Shown here one piece after another: positions 45,241-55,639 of a DNA stretch of 64,000 nucleotides (the first letter of the stretch is position 1; every line of letters begins with the position of its first letter). The stretch spans positions 24,251,016-24,315,015 of the forward strand of contig NC_049984.1 in the NCBI RefSeq assembly GCF_000003815.2. The letters run 5' to 3'. The notes under the pieces were generated by a model. The model saw only the letters and a program-made list of their open reading frames with translations. It did not search any database and was not told the DNA's origin. This DNA comes from Branchiostoma floridae (taxonomy: Eukaryota > Chordata > Leptocardii > Amphioxiformes > Branchiostomatidae). Made by a program: the position numbers and the translations under genes.

Positions 45241-45805
45241 GAGATCGTGTGGCGTAATTGGCAGCGCTTTGGGCTCAGGCCCAAGAGGTTCCAAGTTCGA
45301 AACCTGCCATGTCCCCTTGCGGCCTTTCCTCACTTCACTCATACGAAAAATGAGTACCTAGCTTCGGCTACGGCCGTCCCTCGGATAGGGCGTTAACCCT
45401 TAAACTCCCAGAGTTTCAGCACTATAAAATGCTATCAGTGCCAGGGTTGGCTGCTGACCTCCAAAAAGAACCCCCCGAACAAGGCCGAAGTCCCCAACTT
45501 CCTGGTTCGTGCGCTACGCGCGCTCAAAGTTGCTACTTTGGGGGAATATGCTATCCCGGACATATCCGGGTGCGGCACACAGGACATGTATATGTGTGCC
45601 GGGTATATCCGGGTTTGGCAGTTTAAGGGTTTTAAAATAGGGCGTTAAAATGGAGGTCCCGTGTTCTTGGAAAGCCACAGCCCGCCGAGCACGTAAAAGA
45701 TCTCACCACACTTATCGAAAAGAGTAAGCGTCCTTGCCGGTGTGAGTGGTTCCCGAGCAGCCTTCGAAGCCTTCGTAACCCCTTCTTCGCCTATTAGGTT
45801 GATGT
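45241..45805 (+). mobile_element. tRNA-derived SINE interrupted by a small element
   Basis: Head with A box TGGCGTAATTGG and B box GTTCGAAACC, a pairable anticodon arm (CTTGGG-type stem, loop with CAG), then 'tgagtacctagcttcggcta' and the 3' body shared with 11840-12075. Split by an insertion at 45397-45636. Confidence 0.82.
45397..45636. mobile_element. 0.24 kb inverted-repeat element inside the SINE
   Basis: Ends CCCTTAAACTCCC and GGCAGTTTAAGGG. The flanking 12-mer ATAGGGCGTTAA occurs on both sides (45385-45396, 45637-45648). This points to a target duplication of up to 12 bp. Confidence 0.8.
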
Positions 45806-46244
45806 TTCTGACTTAGGGAGAAGAGATGCTGCTGCAGATATCGCTATGGGCCGCTCTTCATCACCATGATGGTAACATCAGGCCCTACGAACCCGATAAA
45901 AAAAAAAGCAATTGTGCTGATCTCAATCGTGATGTTTCTGACCTTGGGTAAAGGGTGTTGTTACATTGTCAATGTAACTCGTAACCTTGGAATGGCGGGT
46001 AACACCTTGAAATGGCTTGGTCTTGTTACGTGGTGGCCATTGATTAAAAAAAAAACGCCTTGTGGCGCAACGCACTGGACAGTACAAGCTGCATATCATA
46101 AGCTACAGATTTAATCCATTCACACCGGGAAGGATCGGTGCGGTGGGTTCTTAAACGTATGGCTCCCCTCAAACACGAGACCTCCATTCAGTGTGTTTTC
46201 TGAGAGACGGCCCTAGAAACTAGGTTCTCAATTTGTAGCAAGCA

Positions 46245-46370
46245 AAGTCGTGTTATATGCCTTTCCCAAGGGCACAACGTCGGTGGTATATCAGAAGATT
46301 CAAACTCAGGACCTCATGTTATGGGCCACAAACCCTAAACGTTACGCCATCGCGACGCCATCGTGACTCC
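46245..46370 (-). mobile_element. SINE fragment, reverse orientation
   Basis: Reverse complement of the SINE head and 'cccttgggaaaggca' motif ('tgcctttcccaagggcacaa' on the + strand), with 'gcgacgcc' at the head end. Diverged. Confidence 0.7.
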
Positions 46371-47440
46371 CCAAAATCTACCACGGAGACCAATTATGAT
46401 TCGAGAACGCTACTACTTTCATTAATGTTAAAGTAACCAAACTGAACACGCACAAAGGCCACTCTATGGCAATGTCATAGAGATTTTCTTTATTTCAAAT
46501 ATGAGTCCTTATGAAAATATGTACAATACGTTAATGGTTGCTGAGCACAAAGATCCGAACAAACACTTTATACAGTACATTAACCTCGGCGAAATATAAG
46601 CTACGACTCAACAAAGAGCTTCACAAATATAAAGCGTCGATGTCTAAAATCCAAGAAACAAAGTACCTTTTAATAGAAAACCTGCGTTTGGAATGTATAT
46701 GTTGATATAGAACGGTAAGAAAATATTAGCATTATGCCCACAGAGGTTAGGTGTGGCGTTGGTTTGCCAACATGGTCGGTAATTTTAGAAAATTGATAGA
46801 TATCTTGGAATACAAATGTTTGCAAAAGTATGTAAGAGGTTGTGCATGGTACGAACGTCCTTGAAAGGTGAAGAACACAACGCTGCTTATCATATACAGG
46901 AATGACTCGACAGAAAAGGTGTAATGCATACAATGTATTTTGTATAAACATATTATACTGTTCTTCGAAAAGAACATCGTACGCAATAAATAAAAGTACA
47001 ATCTCTATATACAATCTGTGCTTCATCAATTATGATATCATTTGAGCACAGTAACACAAACTTGTAACATATTGTATTTGTTCAACGGCCGTGGCGAATC
47101 TATATACAATCTGAATCATTAGGTTTGTGTGATGATAAATTGTTTGAAATAAAGTAGAGTAAAATTACAATTTTCGTACACGACTCATCTGTACAATGTG
47201 TTTGTACTTGGTCTGTATACAAGGAAATTCTTGCCACAATTCTTAAGCCAGAAGCAGTTATTTCAATTTCTAACCACCGTTCCTCGATCTGACATCCCTA
47301 GATACCCTGTTTAAAAAAACACCTGATATATGTTATTCCCAGATGAAGGTGCACAAACATTACTTTTGTTAAGTTTCAAACTGTCAGTACTAAAATAAGC
47401 GACTCTCGAAGTGCCATATAGTAGTAAAACTCTCTATATA
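46371..47440. other. Probable 3' flank of the rhodopsin-class GPCR
   Basis: AT-rich sequence downstream of the - strand stop at 47441. AATAAA-type signals occur on the - strand near 46490, but the transcript end cannot be fixed. Confidence 0.35.
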
Positions 47441-48709
47441 TTATACGGTTTCCACGTCGTTTTGTTTGGAATCACAGCAGTTAAGACGATCTATGGTATA
47501 AATTTCCCTTCGTCTCTTCTGCGGTGTGCCAGTCTGCCTTCTACATGTGAACAACTGTTTGCAATCTTTTCTGAAAGATTTGTTCACGAAGGCATAGATG
47601 AACGGATTCAGGATGAAGTTCAAAAGGTATAGTTTGCTTATCACCTCAAACGCGTTGATTGACAGTTGCGTGGTGGTCTTGAAAAAGAGGTATCCTAAGT
47701 TGAGGTTTAGGATACAGTACGGAAGCCAGGTGAAGAAGAAAACAAAAGTTACCAGAACGAAGAGTTTGACTGTTCTGTAGTTGTTTCCAGCGCCGAGAGG
47801 GGACAGGCTAGGTCTCTTCTTTCTCAAATCTTCTAGTTGTAAGCTATGTACTGGAGATGGTCTTCTTGAGGTGTTGACAACGGCCGCGCCTACCTTTGTT
47901 GACAGCCTCCGTCTAGTCCTGCGAATGTCCAGGTAAACAATCGTGTACAAAACAATCACGATGGCGACACAGAGAAGCTCGATAATCGGTTGGTACCAGG
48001 CCACGAAGTAGTTACAGACCCCGTCGTACTTCAGTTCACAGAAGTTGATCTGGGCGTTAATGTCGAAGAAGTCGTAGCACGGCAGCACCGGCAACGGGAG
48101 GACCACCCCCAGTGCGACCGAGACGCCCGCCGCTATCCTCGCCCTGTTCGCCGCCTTGATCTTCGAAGAAGCGTACTTGAAGGGCCGGCAGATAGCCAGA
48201 TACCTATCCACAGCGATGGCGACCGTTATGAACGTAGACGTAAGCATAGCAGCACATTCAAACCACTTGAACAGCCTGCAAGTCTCTACGTTCGGGAAGA
48301 GGTTGAACATCGTCAGCGAGGCTTTTACCTCTAGTGGAATCAAAATGGCGGACGCCACCCCGTCTATGATAGCCAGATTGAGAATGAAGTAAGACGGAGA
48401 CAGCTTCTGTTTCTTTCCAATCATCACAACTGTGACAAGAAGGTTACCAATAGTCCCACAGGCGCACAGTATTGAGAGGATGACGGCAATGGGGATATGG
48501 ATATCTGCGTGAGTGTCGTTCAAGTCCGAAGAAGTGAAGCTGTCCAAGTCCGAATTGTTGAGGTACAGTCCGGGAGTCAGCCACGGCCGAAGGACGTACG
48601 TGTAGTTTTCTTGTGATTGGTTCGTGTACCTGTCGCCCTGGAAATGTGGATAAAACGGTAGAAAAACCCTCTCCGATTCCCAGTCCGCCATGCTGGAAGA
48701 GTCTGACAA
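47441..48709 (-). CDS. Rhodopsin-class (class A) GPCR, intronless
   Basis: A 422-residue receptor in one exon, expected in the plasma membrane and to signal through G proteins. The N-terminal ~70 residues carry N-glycosylation sites (NQS, NYT, NNS, NDT). Helices: 72-97 (GN, Asn89), 107-129 (Asp116), 145-167 followed by DRY (168-170), 190-210, 238-260, 314-336 (FFFTWLP) and 352-373 with NPFIY (368-372). Cys144 and a second-loop Cys (224 or 232) fit the standard disulfide. The third loop is Arg/Ser-rich with SRRPS- and KKRPS-type possible phosphorylation sites, and CC at 411-412 could be palmitoylated. All class A landmarks are intact. Residues suggest the peptide/amine-receptor side of the family, but I cannot name the ligand. 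A CT microsatellite lies just upstream. It is not closely related to the receptor at 21233. Confidence 0.92.
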   Translation of the reverse strand: MSDSSSMADWESERVFLPFYPHFQGDRYTNQSQENYTYVLRPWLTPGLYLNNSDLDSFTSSDLNDTHADIHIPIAVILSILCACGTIGNLLVTVVMIGKKQKLSPSYFILNLAIIDGVASAILIPLEVKASLTMFNLFPNVETCRLFKWFECAAMLTSTFITVAIAVDRYLAICRPFKYASSKIKAANRARIAAGVSVALGVVLPLPVLPCYDFFDINAQINFCELKYDGVCNYFVAWYQPIIELLCVAIVIVLYTIVYLDIRRTRRRLSTKVGAAVVNTSRRPSPVHSLQLEDLRKKRPSLSPLGAGNNYRTVKLFVLVTFVFFFTWLPYCILNLNLGYLFFKTTTQLSINAFEVISKLYLLNFILNPFIYAFVNKSFRKDCKQLFTCRRQTGTPQKRRREIYTIDRLNCCDSKQNDVETV

Positions 48710-48722
48710 CGATTCGCGAATG

Positions 48723-48726
<4 letters not shown>

Positions 48727-48758
<32 letters not shown>
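48727..48758. repeat. (CT)n microsatellite in the GPCR 5' flank
   Basis: About 14 CT units ~20 bp upstream of the - strand start codon, i.e. (GA)n on the coding strand and probably in the 5' UTR. Confidence 0.95.
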
Positions 48759-49576
48759 ACGGACTGGCGGTGCTTTGCTATTGTCTAACATATGGTACTT
48801 GCATCATATTCGAGCAAACTGGTTGGAACTGGCTCCAACTATCTTTGGGGTGTCTCCAAATAGCACGTTTCCGTTCGCGCTATTTTCGTTGAACACACAT
48901 GCGAGCGGACGTCCTTAATTTAAATATACCTAACCTTGCGTACATGTATATACGCACGAGTTGCGTGGGAAAGACAACAGGTGCGAACTCATACCGCCAT
49001 GTTTATCTGAAAGATCTTAAATCTTGCCACATATGTCACCACGTAATTAGAAAGTTGTCACCAGGAAAAATTTACAAGGGGTATATATAGATCTATTGTC
49101 TGACAAATTGATTTCTATTTATAACACGGCTTTACAGTTCTTACATGCAATGGAAAACGTGTGTTGTAGGTATGTAAATATTGTTTAAAGCATCGGAAGT
49201 GATACCGAGTAAATAAGTCAACGTTTTGATACACAAAGTGTTTACATTGTCAGTAGTAACGTAGCCATAAAGGTAGTAAAAATAAGTTGTTGATGATTAC
49301 TATAATTAGGGAACCAACATGGGCGTTTGCCTATTTTCTTAAGATGTATCAAAGTGTGTTAAACCTACGAAATAAAAGTTTGTGTAACTGTGTATTTAGG
49401 CATAAGAACAATAGAATGAATGAATGAATGAATTTCGATGGATGAATGAATGACTGAACAAAGCACATTATAAACACATTGTACAGGTTTAGAAATACAC
49501 CAAAGACAAAGTTGTATACTTCGATGCAAATTTAATGTATGGGTTCCGACTATTCCGATAAAGATTGGTTTTAGAT
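48759..49576. other. Intergenic, nothing recognised
   Basis: Upstream of the GPCR. A (GAAT)n tract lies at 49414-49435. Confidence 0.4.
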
Positions 49577-49790
49577 AACGCTAGTTAACCTTTCTCCGCG
49601 GGGTAACCTGAAAGCGTTATTTTGAAACACATAGTATTGGGGGATTTCAAGTCGACGGACGGTGGTAATGCATTTTTATATTAAAAATATTGCAATTTGA
49701 AACTACTGTCCATCGACCTGATATACCTAAATGCACTGTTTTATATACAACGGATATAGGTTCCTTGCGGATAAAGGAGAACAAGCGTTA
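49577..49790. mobile_element. TAACGCTAGTT miniature element, copy 2
   Basis: TAACGCTAGTTAACCTT and the mirrored AAGCGTTA end, with central 'gacggacggtggt' and 'actactgtccatcg'. Confidence 0.82.
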
Positions 49791-50014
49791 ACGTTTGTCC
49801 ATCAACTGGGCGAGGAATACAACTTTTTTTCATCGTCAACCCTTTTCAAGACAGCATTAAGAAACGTTATGTTTTTAAACATTGATATGCAGGAATTTAC
49901 TGAAAGTGTCATACATCCACAACCTTCGTACGACTTCTTTAGACCAAGGTCGACATAAGGTTGGGCATAGCTTGCAATTGGTCTGTTCTGCCCTCAGATG
50001 ACCTTGCTCACGAC

Positions 50015-50252
50015 TACTGTAAATGCAGAAACATTCGTGGTGGTTCTATATATTCGCGGTTTTCGCGGTGCCCACTGAACCGCCAACTTAAAACCACCGC
50101 GAATATTCATAATTGAGTATGCGACTACAGTACAGTACTGTAAACAAGTTTGCGGGATGGCGGCGCTGCCGCGAATTCAAAACCACCGCGAACACTCCGT
50201 TTTCCCGCTGCCGCAAAATTAAATCCAGGCGAACTCAAATGCATTTACAGTT
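50015..50252. mobile_element. TTCGCGG palindromic miniature element
   Basis: TACTGTAAATGCAGAAAC and the mirrored 'gcatttacagtta', with 'ccgcgaa' arms. Confidence 0.85.
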
Positions 50253-50286
50253 AATTCTCAACCGACTAATAAAGGTTGAGGCCGAG

Positions 50287-50389
50287 TAGCCTGACTAAAA
50301 TCGCGCTCCTAGCGGTCGGCCTTACAGTTGCCACCACGATGAGGGAGGTCATTACCCCAGCTGACGAGAGATTGTGTAAACGTAGACTA
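50287..50389. mobile_element. TAGCCTG miniature element, diverged copy
   Basis: Shares TAGCCTGACTAAAATC, 'ctagcggtcggcc', 'aggtcatta' and 'ttgtgtaaac' with 16201-16305. The right end has decayed to TAGACTA. Confidence 0.78.
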
Positions 50390-50418
50390 AGGGCCGTGGT
50401 CCGGGCTTTGAGTGCCGG

Positions 50419-52500
50419 TGTGACAGCGTTCTCGCCCCCCCGTGATATCGCCCCCCCGGGGGCAAAATCACTAGTGTTTTCGCCCCCCCCGGGGCAGGAT
50501 CACTAGCGATTTCGCCCCCCCATCTCGCCCCCCTCGGGGGATTTCGCCCCCCCTCCCGGGGCGAAATCGCTAGTGATACCCCCCCCCCCCCCGGGGGGAA
50601 ATCGCTAGTGTTTTCGCCCCCCCCCCCCGGGGCGAAATCGCTAGTGTTTTCGCCCCCCCCCCTTACCCTCTTGGGGCGAAATCGCTAGGGATTTCCAGTG
50701 ATTTGCATCCTTCTAGTGATTTGCATCTCCAATAAACCTATAAGTTACATTACTTTTGCTTCGTACAAATCACATCATACCTCCATTAAATATTTTTTGC
50801 TCTTGCAGATTTATAGTGTCATCTAGTCTCATTCATTATGCAAATGAAGCTGTAATTGACACGTTTAAGTTAACACGTGTGCAGATACTTTCGTTTAGCT
50901 GCATTTTATGATGACATTTTGTCCTGAATTAAGAAAATGACTTGCGCATTTGCACAATCTATACATAGTGGTGCACAATTAATTTGCACGTTGCACTTTA
51001 GAATTTTTGTACTTTGACATTAATTATGCAAATCAGAATCTCATTTTCATAATCATTATCTGATATGTTTCACCTTCCATAACCTTTAAATTACATAGAT
51101 AACGTGTATTAAAGTCACAACATGGAAACACTAGAATTACATATTCGTCTCCTGAATCATGCACATTATGTGCTAATTTGCATTTTTGCATGTCATTTCG
51201 CAAAGCCCATGCCACTTATCCCTTATATCATGGTATGTGAAGGTAAAAAGAAAAAAGGGAAGTTCTGTTTCAGTGACCCAAGCAGATTACATACATGTAT
51301 CTGTAATTAGCACATGTTGTTATCTATGAAAAATAATTAGTTATGAAATATATTTGAAAATGAAATCATTTCGTCAGCCAACAATGACGTCCATTGACGT
51401 GATATAAGTATAGGATCCATTATGCTATTTTGGTCGACAGACTAACCAACAAACACAGGTACAGAACCATTGTGCAAAATATTCTGTATACCATACGTTC
51501 TATTCCGCATCATTTTTACAAGATGATAAGTATAAAAGTTACTGTACAAGTATTATATAAGGTTTACAACTACTCTTAAAGATAATGGATACAAACATTT
51601 AATACTAGGTTCGCTCCGAGAATGATGCAAATATCCTCAATTTGGGCTCAAAGAGGAAAGTGTTAACCCCCTATGCTACGTTCAATATCTTTACTTCATG
51701 TCTGAGACCCTAATCACCACACTGCACTGTGCAGTTTTGCTCGAATCTACGACTGCATTGTTCCTATTGTTACCTTCGCCAAGAAGTTTCACTTTATATT
51801 TTGGGTAGCGTTTCGAATTCTGTGTGTATTTGTGGAAAAGCGCCATCACTCAAGACCGCCTGCATTTTGTGCCTCCTAGCGGCTTGTTATTGCAGCGGAA
51901 CTTCCGATATGGATATCTCGAGTTATGGACATGCTGTTGTCATGCTTTTTAATTTTTAGCGTTAGATAGCACATGGGGCCGACAGCAAGTGGTGTATGTT
52001 TGGGTCCCCTAGCAGCTTGTTACCTTCGCACAGGAAGGCTATATTTTTTGAACTGCAGGGCAGGTTTAGTGTGAGACTGTAAAAACTGTTAGTTTTGAAC
52101 AGCACAATTTGTTTCAACTCATAGACAGGTGTGTATACCTCTGTGCTGATTGGAAAATATTTACCAGTTTTGTTACAACTCAGCAACAGGTGTGTTGATA
52201 TGCATATGTTAATATACGTTCGTGATGTTAATAAAAGTCACCACAAATTCACAACAAAAATGTATATGTTTTATTTCAATGCAAAGTGTGCTTGCACCCA
52301 ACCAGGTAGGATCGGCTTCACAGGTACTGTATCTCATCTTAACATACTAAGGTGTCACGTATATATAGATACCAGGTAACACACTATATACGTTACATCC
52401 AAGTACCATATTGTTCCAGGTAGCTCGATTAATATGCAGTAACAAGCTGCAAGTTAAGTATCTTAAGGCTATGTAAAAAAGTAGGTAAATATATACGAAA

Positions 52501-52561
<61 letters not shown>

Positions 52562-52778
52562 AAAGTATATATGTATATATATATATATATATATATACAA
52601 AAGTAGGTAACAAGACAGTGCTAATCATTATCACAGCAATAGGATTAGGATTCAACCGAACACTCTAGAAAACGGGAAGGATATCCCTAGGGGGGGGGGC
52701 GAAAACGCTGGGATTGGGGGGGGGGGCAAAAACACCAAAGGGGGGCGAGATCGCGGGGGGGGCGAGATCGCTGTCACA
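50419..52778. mobile_element. CCGG-bordered inverted-repeat element, copy 3 (expanded)
   Basis: TGTGACAGCG...CTGTCACA with CCGG on each side (50415-50418, 52779-52782). The left array (50430-50690) is the longest of the three copies. The interior shares 'ataccaggtaacacac' sequence with copy 1. It also contains a degenerate 'accttcgcc' repeat (51728-52080) and a TA microsatellite. No open frame of note. Confidence 0.85.
52503..52597. repeat. (TA)n microsatellite
   Basis: TA runs at 52505-52559 and 52567-52597, inside copy 3 of the CCGG-bordered element. Confidence 0.95.
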
Positions 52779-53075
52779 CCGGTGTCTTATGGGGTAATTT
52801 GGAAGGTTAGGGGTGGTGGTGGTTTATAAGCTAGCTCTTGGAGAGGGAAAACCTCCTATACTAGGACTCCGTTTGTCTATGTATTGTATAACACACCTCT
52901 CGTACTCGTGAACAGAAAGCACACGTTTGACTGTGAAGAACCGGACTTGAAAACATCCACTCACATCGGAGCAGGCCCCCATTGTTATCAAGAACTGTGT
53001 TGTTAAATGTGCTCGAGGCATGGCTTTCTACAAACTTCCATCAACAATTAGATAATCCATAGGATATCTGAGAAA

Positions 53076-53412
53076 NNNNNNNNNNNNNNNNNNNNNNNNN
53101 NNNNNNNNNNNNNNNNNNNNNNNNNNNNNNNNNNNNNNNNNNNNNNNNNNNNNNNNNNNNNNNNNNNNNNNNNNNNNNNNNNNNNNNNNNNNNNNNNNNN
53201 NNNNNNNNNNNNNNNNNNNNNNNNNNNNNNNNNNNNNNNNNNNNNNNNNNNNNNNNNNNNNNNNNNNNNNNNNNNNNNNNNNNNNNNNNNNNNNNNNNNN
53301 NNNNNNNNNNNNNNNNNNNNNNNNNNNNNNNNNNNNNNNNNNNNNNNNNNNNNNNNNNNNNNNNNNNNNNNNNNNNNNNNNNNNNNNNNNNNNNNNNNNN
53401 NNNNNNNNNNNN
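53076..53412. other. Assembly gap (337 N)
   Basis: Run of N. Confidence 0.99.
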
Positions 53413-53559
53413 CTAGAGGGAGAGGCAAACATACTCTCCAAGCACCCGTGTAATTTTTCCGACCACTACTATATCTGTGCGATTCAACCTCTGCTCGGGG
53501 AGTAAGGCAAACACACATGTACACACACGCAAACATACATGCCTTGAGAGAGAAACAGA

Positions 53560-53582
53560 GAGGGACACACACACACGCGCGT

Positions 53583-53630
<48 letters not shown>

Positions 53631-53702
53631 ACACACACACACACACACACACACGTGCACACACACACACACACACACGCACACACACACACACACACAC
53701 GT
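53560..53702. repeat. (CA)n microsatellite
   Basis: CA tract with sparse interruptions (GCGCGTG, TT, GTG). The open frames across it are artefacts. Confidence 0.97.
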
Positions 53703-54649
53703 ACATATGTTAGCAATAACTACGAGTGATAGTAACGCCCAACAGGCCAAAACTTAAACGGCGATTGCATCCAAACACGTTTGAAGACGTCGATGTTGTT
53801 CATTATACCGCAAGAGGTTATAAACTTTTGTTGCCAATCACTCCAACCGCGTTTGTTTCTAATACAATCCATATAGTTTATATTAACAGTCTTAACATGC
53901 CTTAAGTTAGTTCCAACCTTGTTTTAGAGTGGCACTTGTAAAAACATTACCAGCGTGTTATCTATACTAATGTCAACAATTAAAATGATAAATGGGGGAC
54001 AATGTACAATTATTCGTGGTGGACTCGGACTGCTACGTCCACAGCGAGCGCCTAATGGTTAATACTGTACCAAGCAACACCAGTATGTGTGTATAAGTGT
54101 AAGATATGATACAAAGATATACTAAGCGCCCCTCGACTACTCTCTGTTGTTAACCTTTTAGTGCCTGACTAGTGGCGCATAGGTCTGTGATAAGTTTCTT
54201 TGCTATTTCAATAGCAGGGCATATTCCACACAAGTACCTCTGCACCGTACTCATATGGTGGTGGGAAATTTGACAATGCGTACATTGTCGGACGTCTATA
54301 TTTCCTAGCCAATCTTCAGTAAAGAGTTTTTTATGTCAATGGCAATAAACCAGTTCTCTCTCTCTCTCTCTCTCTCTAAAATTATCGGGCCATTTTCTAG
54401 TTATCAAGGAGGCAGGTTATGTGATCAGTGATTGATTCATATGACAACCTAGATCTTCTGCGAGATCATAATAGAAACAGAAAAGTTATAATATCAACTT
54501 GTCTCTTTATTTGCGTAAATTAAAATATCACAAGGCTGTGTCATACAGTTTGGCGTATTTGTATGAGTCAACTACAGTTACTGTATTGGGATTTTAAGCT
54601 CGTGAATTATTTGTTCTTTTCCATTGAGACAGGTGCTACTTCGGTAATT
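53703..54649. other. Intergenic / 3' flank of the YHYH gene
   Basis: No gene recognised. A (TC)n tract lies at 54356-54378. On the - strand AATAAA occurs at about 54507-54512, ~140 bp past the YHYH stop codon, and is a plausible poly(A) signal. Confidence 0.45.
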
Positions 54650-55639
54650 TTACACGTGTACAGGTGCACGGGGACGGAATGGTTGCTTCTTGGTCTGCCC
54701 TGCCATCTGTTGCAGCAGCTGATCAGCTGCTGCATCTCCACCTGCCGCCGCCTGGTGGAGCGCATGCTGCTGCTGCTGGAACTGCAGGAACACCCGCTCG
54801 AACTGATGCCACTGCTGCTGCTGCCACTCGTCACAGGTAGGCTGGTGCTGCTGCCAGATCTGGTACAGCGTCAGCGGCTGGTCTGCTGCAGTTGCCGTGT
54901 TATCCGCTAGAGGCTGCTGCTGCACGGTCTGCTGGTGCTGGTGCTGCTGCTGCTGCCACTGCAGGAAGTCCTGGTAGGTGAGCTGGTTGTCGGGGACGGC
55001 GTTCCTGGGTGGTGGGTGGTGGTGGTTGCCACCAGGTGGCGGGTGATGAGGGCCTCCCGGGAACAACGGGTCCGGGTGCGGGTTGATGATCCCTCCCGTG
55101 TCGGTTCCGGTGTTTGTGCCGGTGCCAGTGCCCGCAAGATCCGTCTGAGTACCGGTAGAGACGACGGAGTCCACATTGCACTGACACCTGCCGGCATTGA
55201 TGCCGCTATCGGACCTAACCGTGCCCTTGAAGCACGCCATGAAGTAGGGGTACTCGTTGGTGACGTGGTAGCGGTACACCCCGTTCTTCATGCGGCCGTG
55301 GCACTCGTCCAGGTCGGCGTTGGTCAGCACCGTGCCGTCGTCGTCCACCGGGCCGTAGATCGGGAAGCCGTCGGCGGCGACACCGACGATCTGGGAGTGC
55401 GAGCTGGTGCCGTCGAAGACGCAGTCGGGGTGGATGTGGTAGTGGTACTGGCCATTAGGAGCCGGGTGTCCGTCGCACTCGTCGAAGACCTCGTTCTCCT
55501 TGGCGTCGAGACACTCGATGGTGAAGGGGTTGAAGATGGGAACGCCGTTAATGGCAACGCCCACCGGGCCCATCGGGAGACAGGACGTCTGGCTAGCCAC
55601 CTGGGGGGCCTTCGGGAGGGTGAACCGGAAGTTTTGAGC
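54650..55639 (-). CDS. YHYH-domain protein exon 2
   Basis: Acceptor TCTATAG; begins AQNFRFTLPKAPQVASQTSC. The frame stays open to the stop next to 54650. Confidence 0.88.
   Translation of the reverse strand, partial: AQNFRFTLPKAPQVASQTSCLPMGPVGVAINGVPIFNPFTIECLDAKENEVFDECDGHPAPNGQYHYHIHPDCVFDGTSSHSQIVGVAADGFPIYGPVDDDGTVLTNADLDECHGRMKNGVYRYHVTNEYPYFMACFKGTVRSDSGINAGRCQCNVDSVVSTGTQTDLAGTGTGTNTGTDTGGIINPHPDPLFPGGPHHPPPGGNHHHPPPRNAVPDNQLTYQDFLQWQQQQHQHQQTVQQQPLADNTATAADQPLTLYQIWQQHQPTCDEWQQQQWHQFERVFLQFQQQQHALHQAAAGGDAAADQLLQQMAGQTKKQPFRPRAPVHV

Noticed and set aside
45250-45312. A tRNA-Leu(CAG)-like gene
   Set aside because: The anticodon arm pairs, but the sequence continues into a SINE body and lacks a matching acceptor stem.
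45393-45635. piggyBac-type element based on TTAA at both ends
   Set aside because: The flanking duplication extends to 12 bp, and the right end has extra bases before TTAA, so the TTAA is probably incidental.
53413-53750. Several open frames of Cys/Val or His/Thr over the CA repeat, partly through N
   Set aside because: Repeat and gap artefacts.
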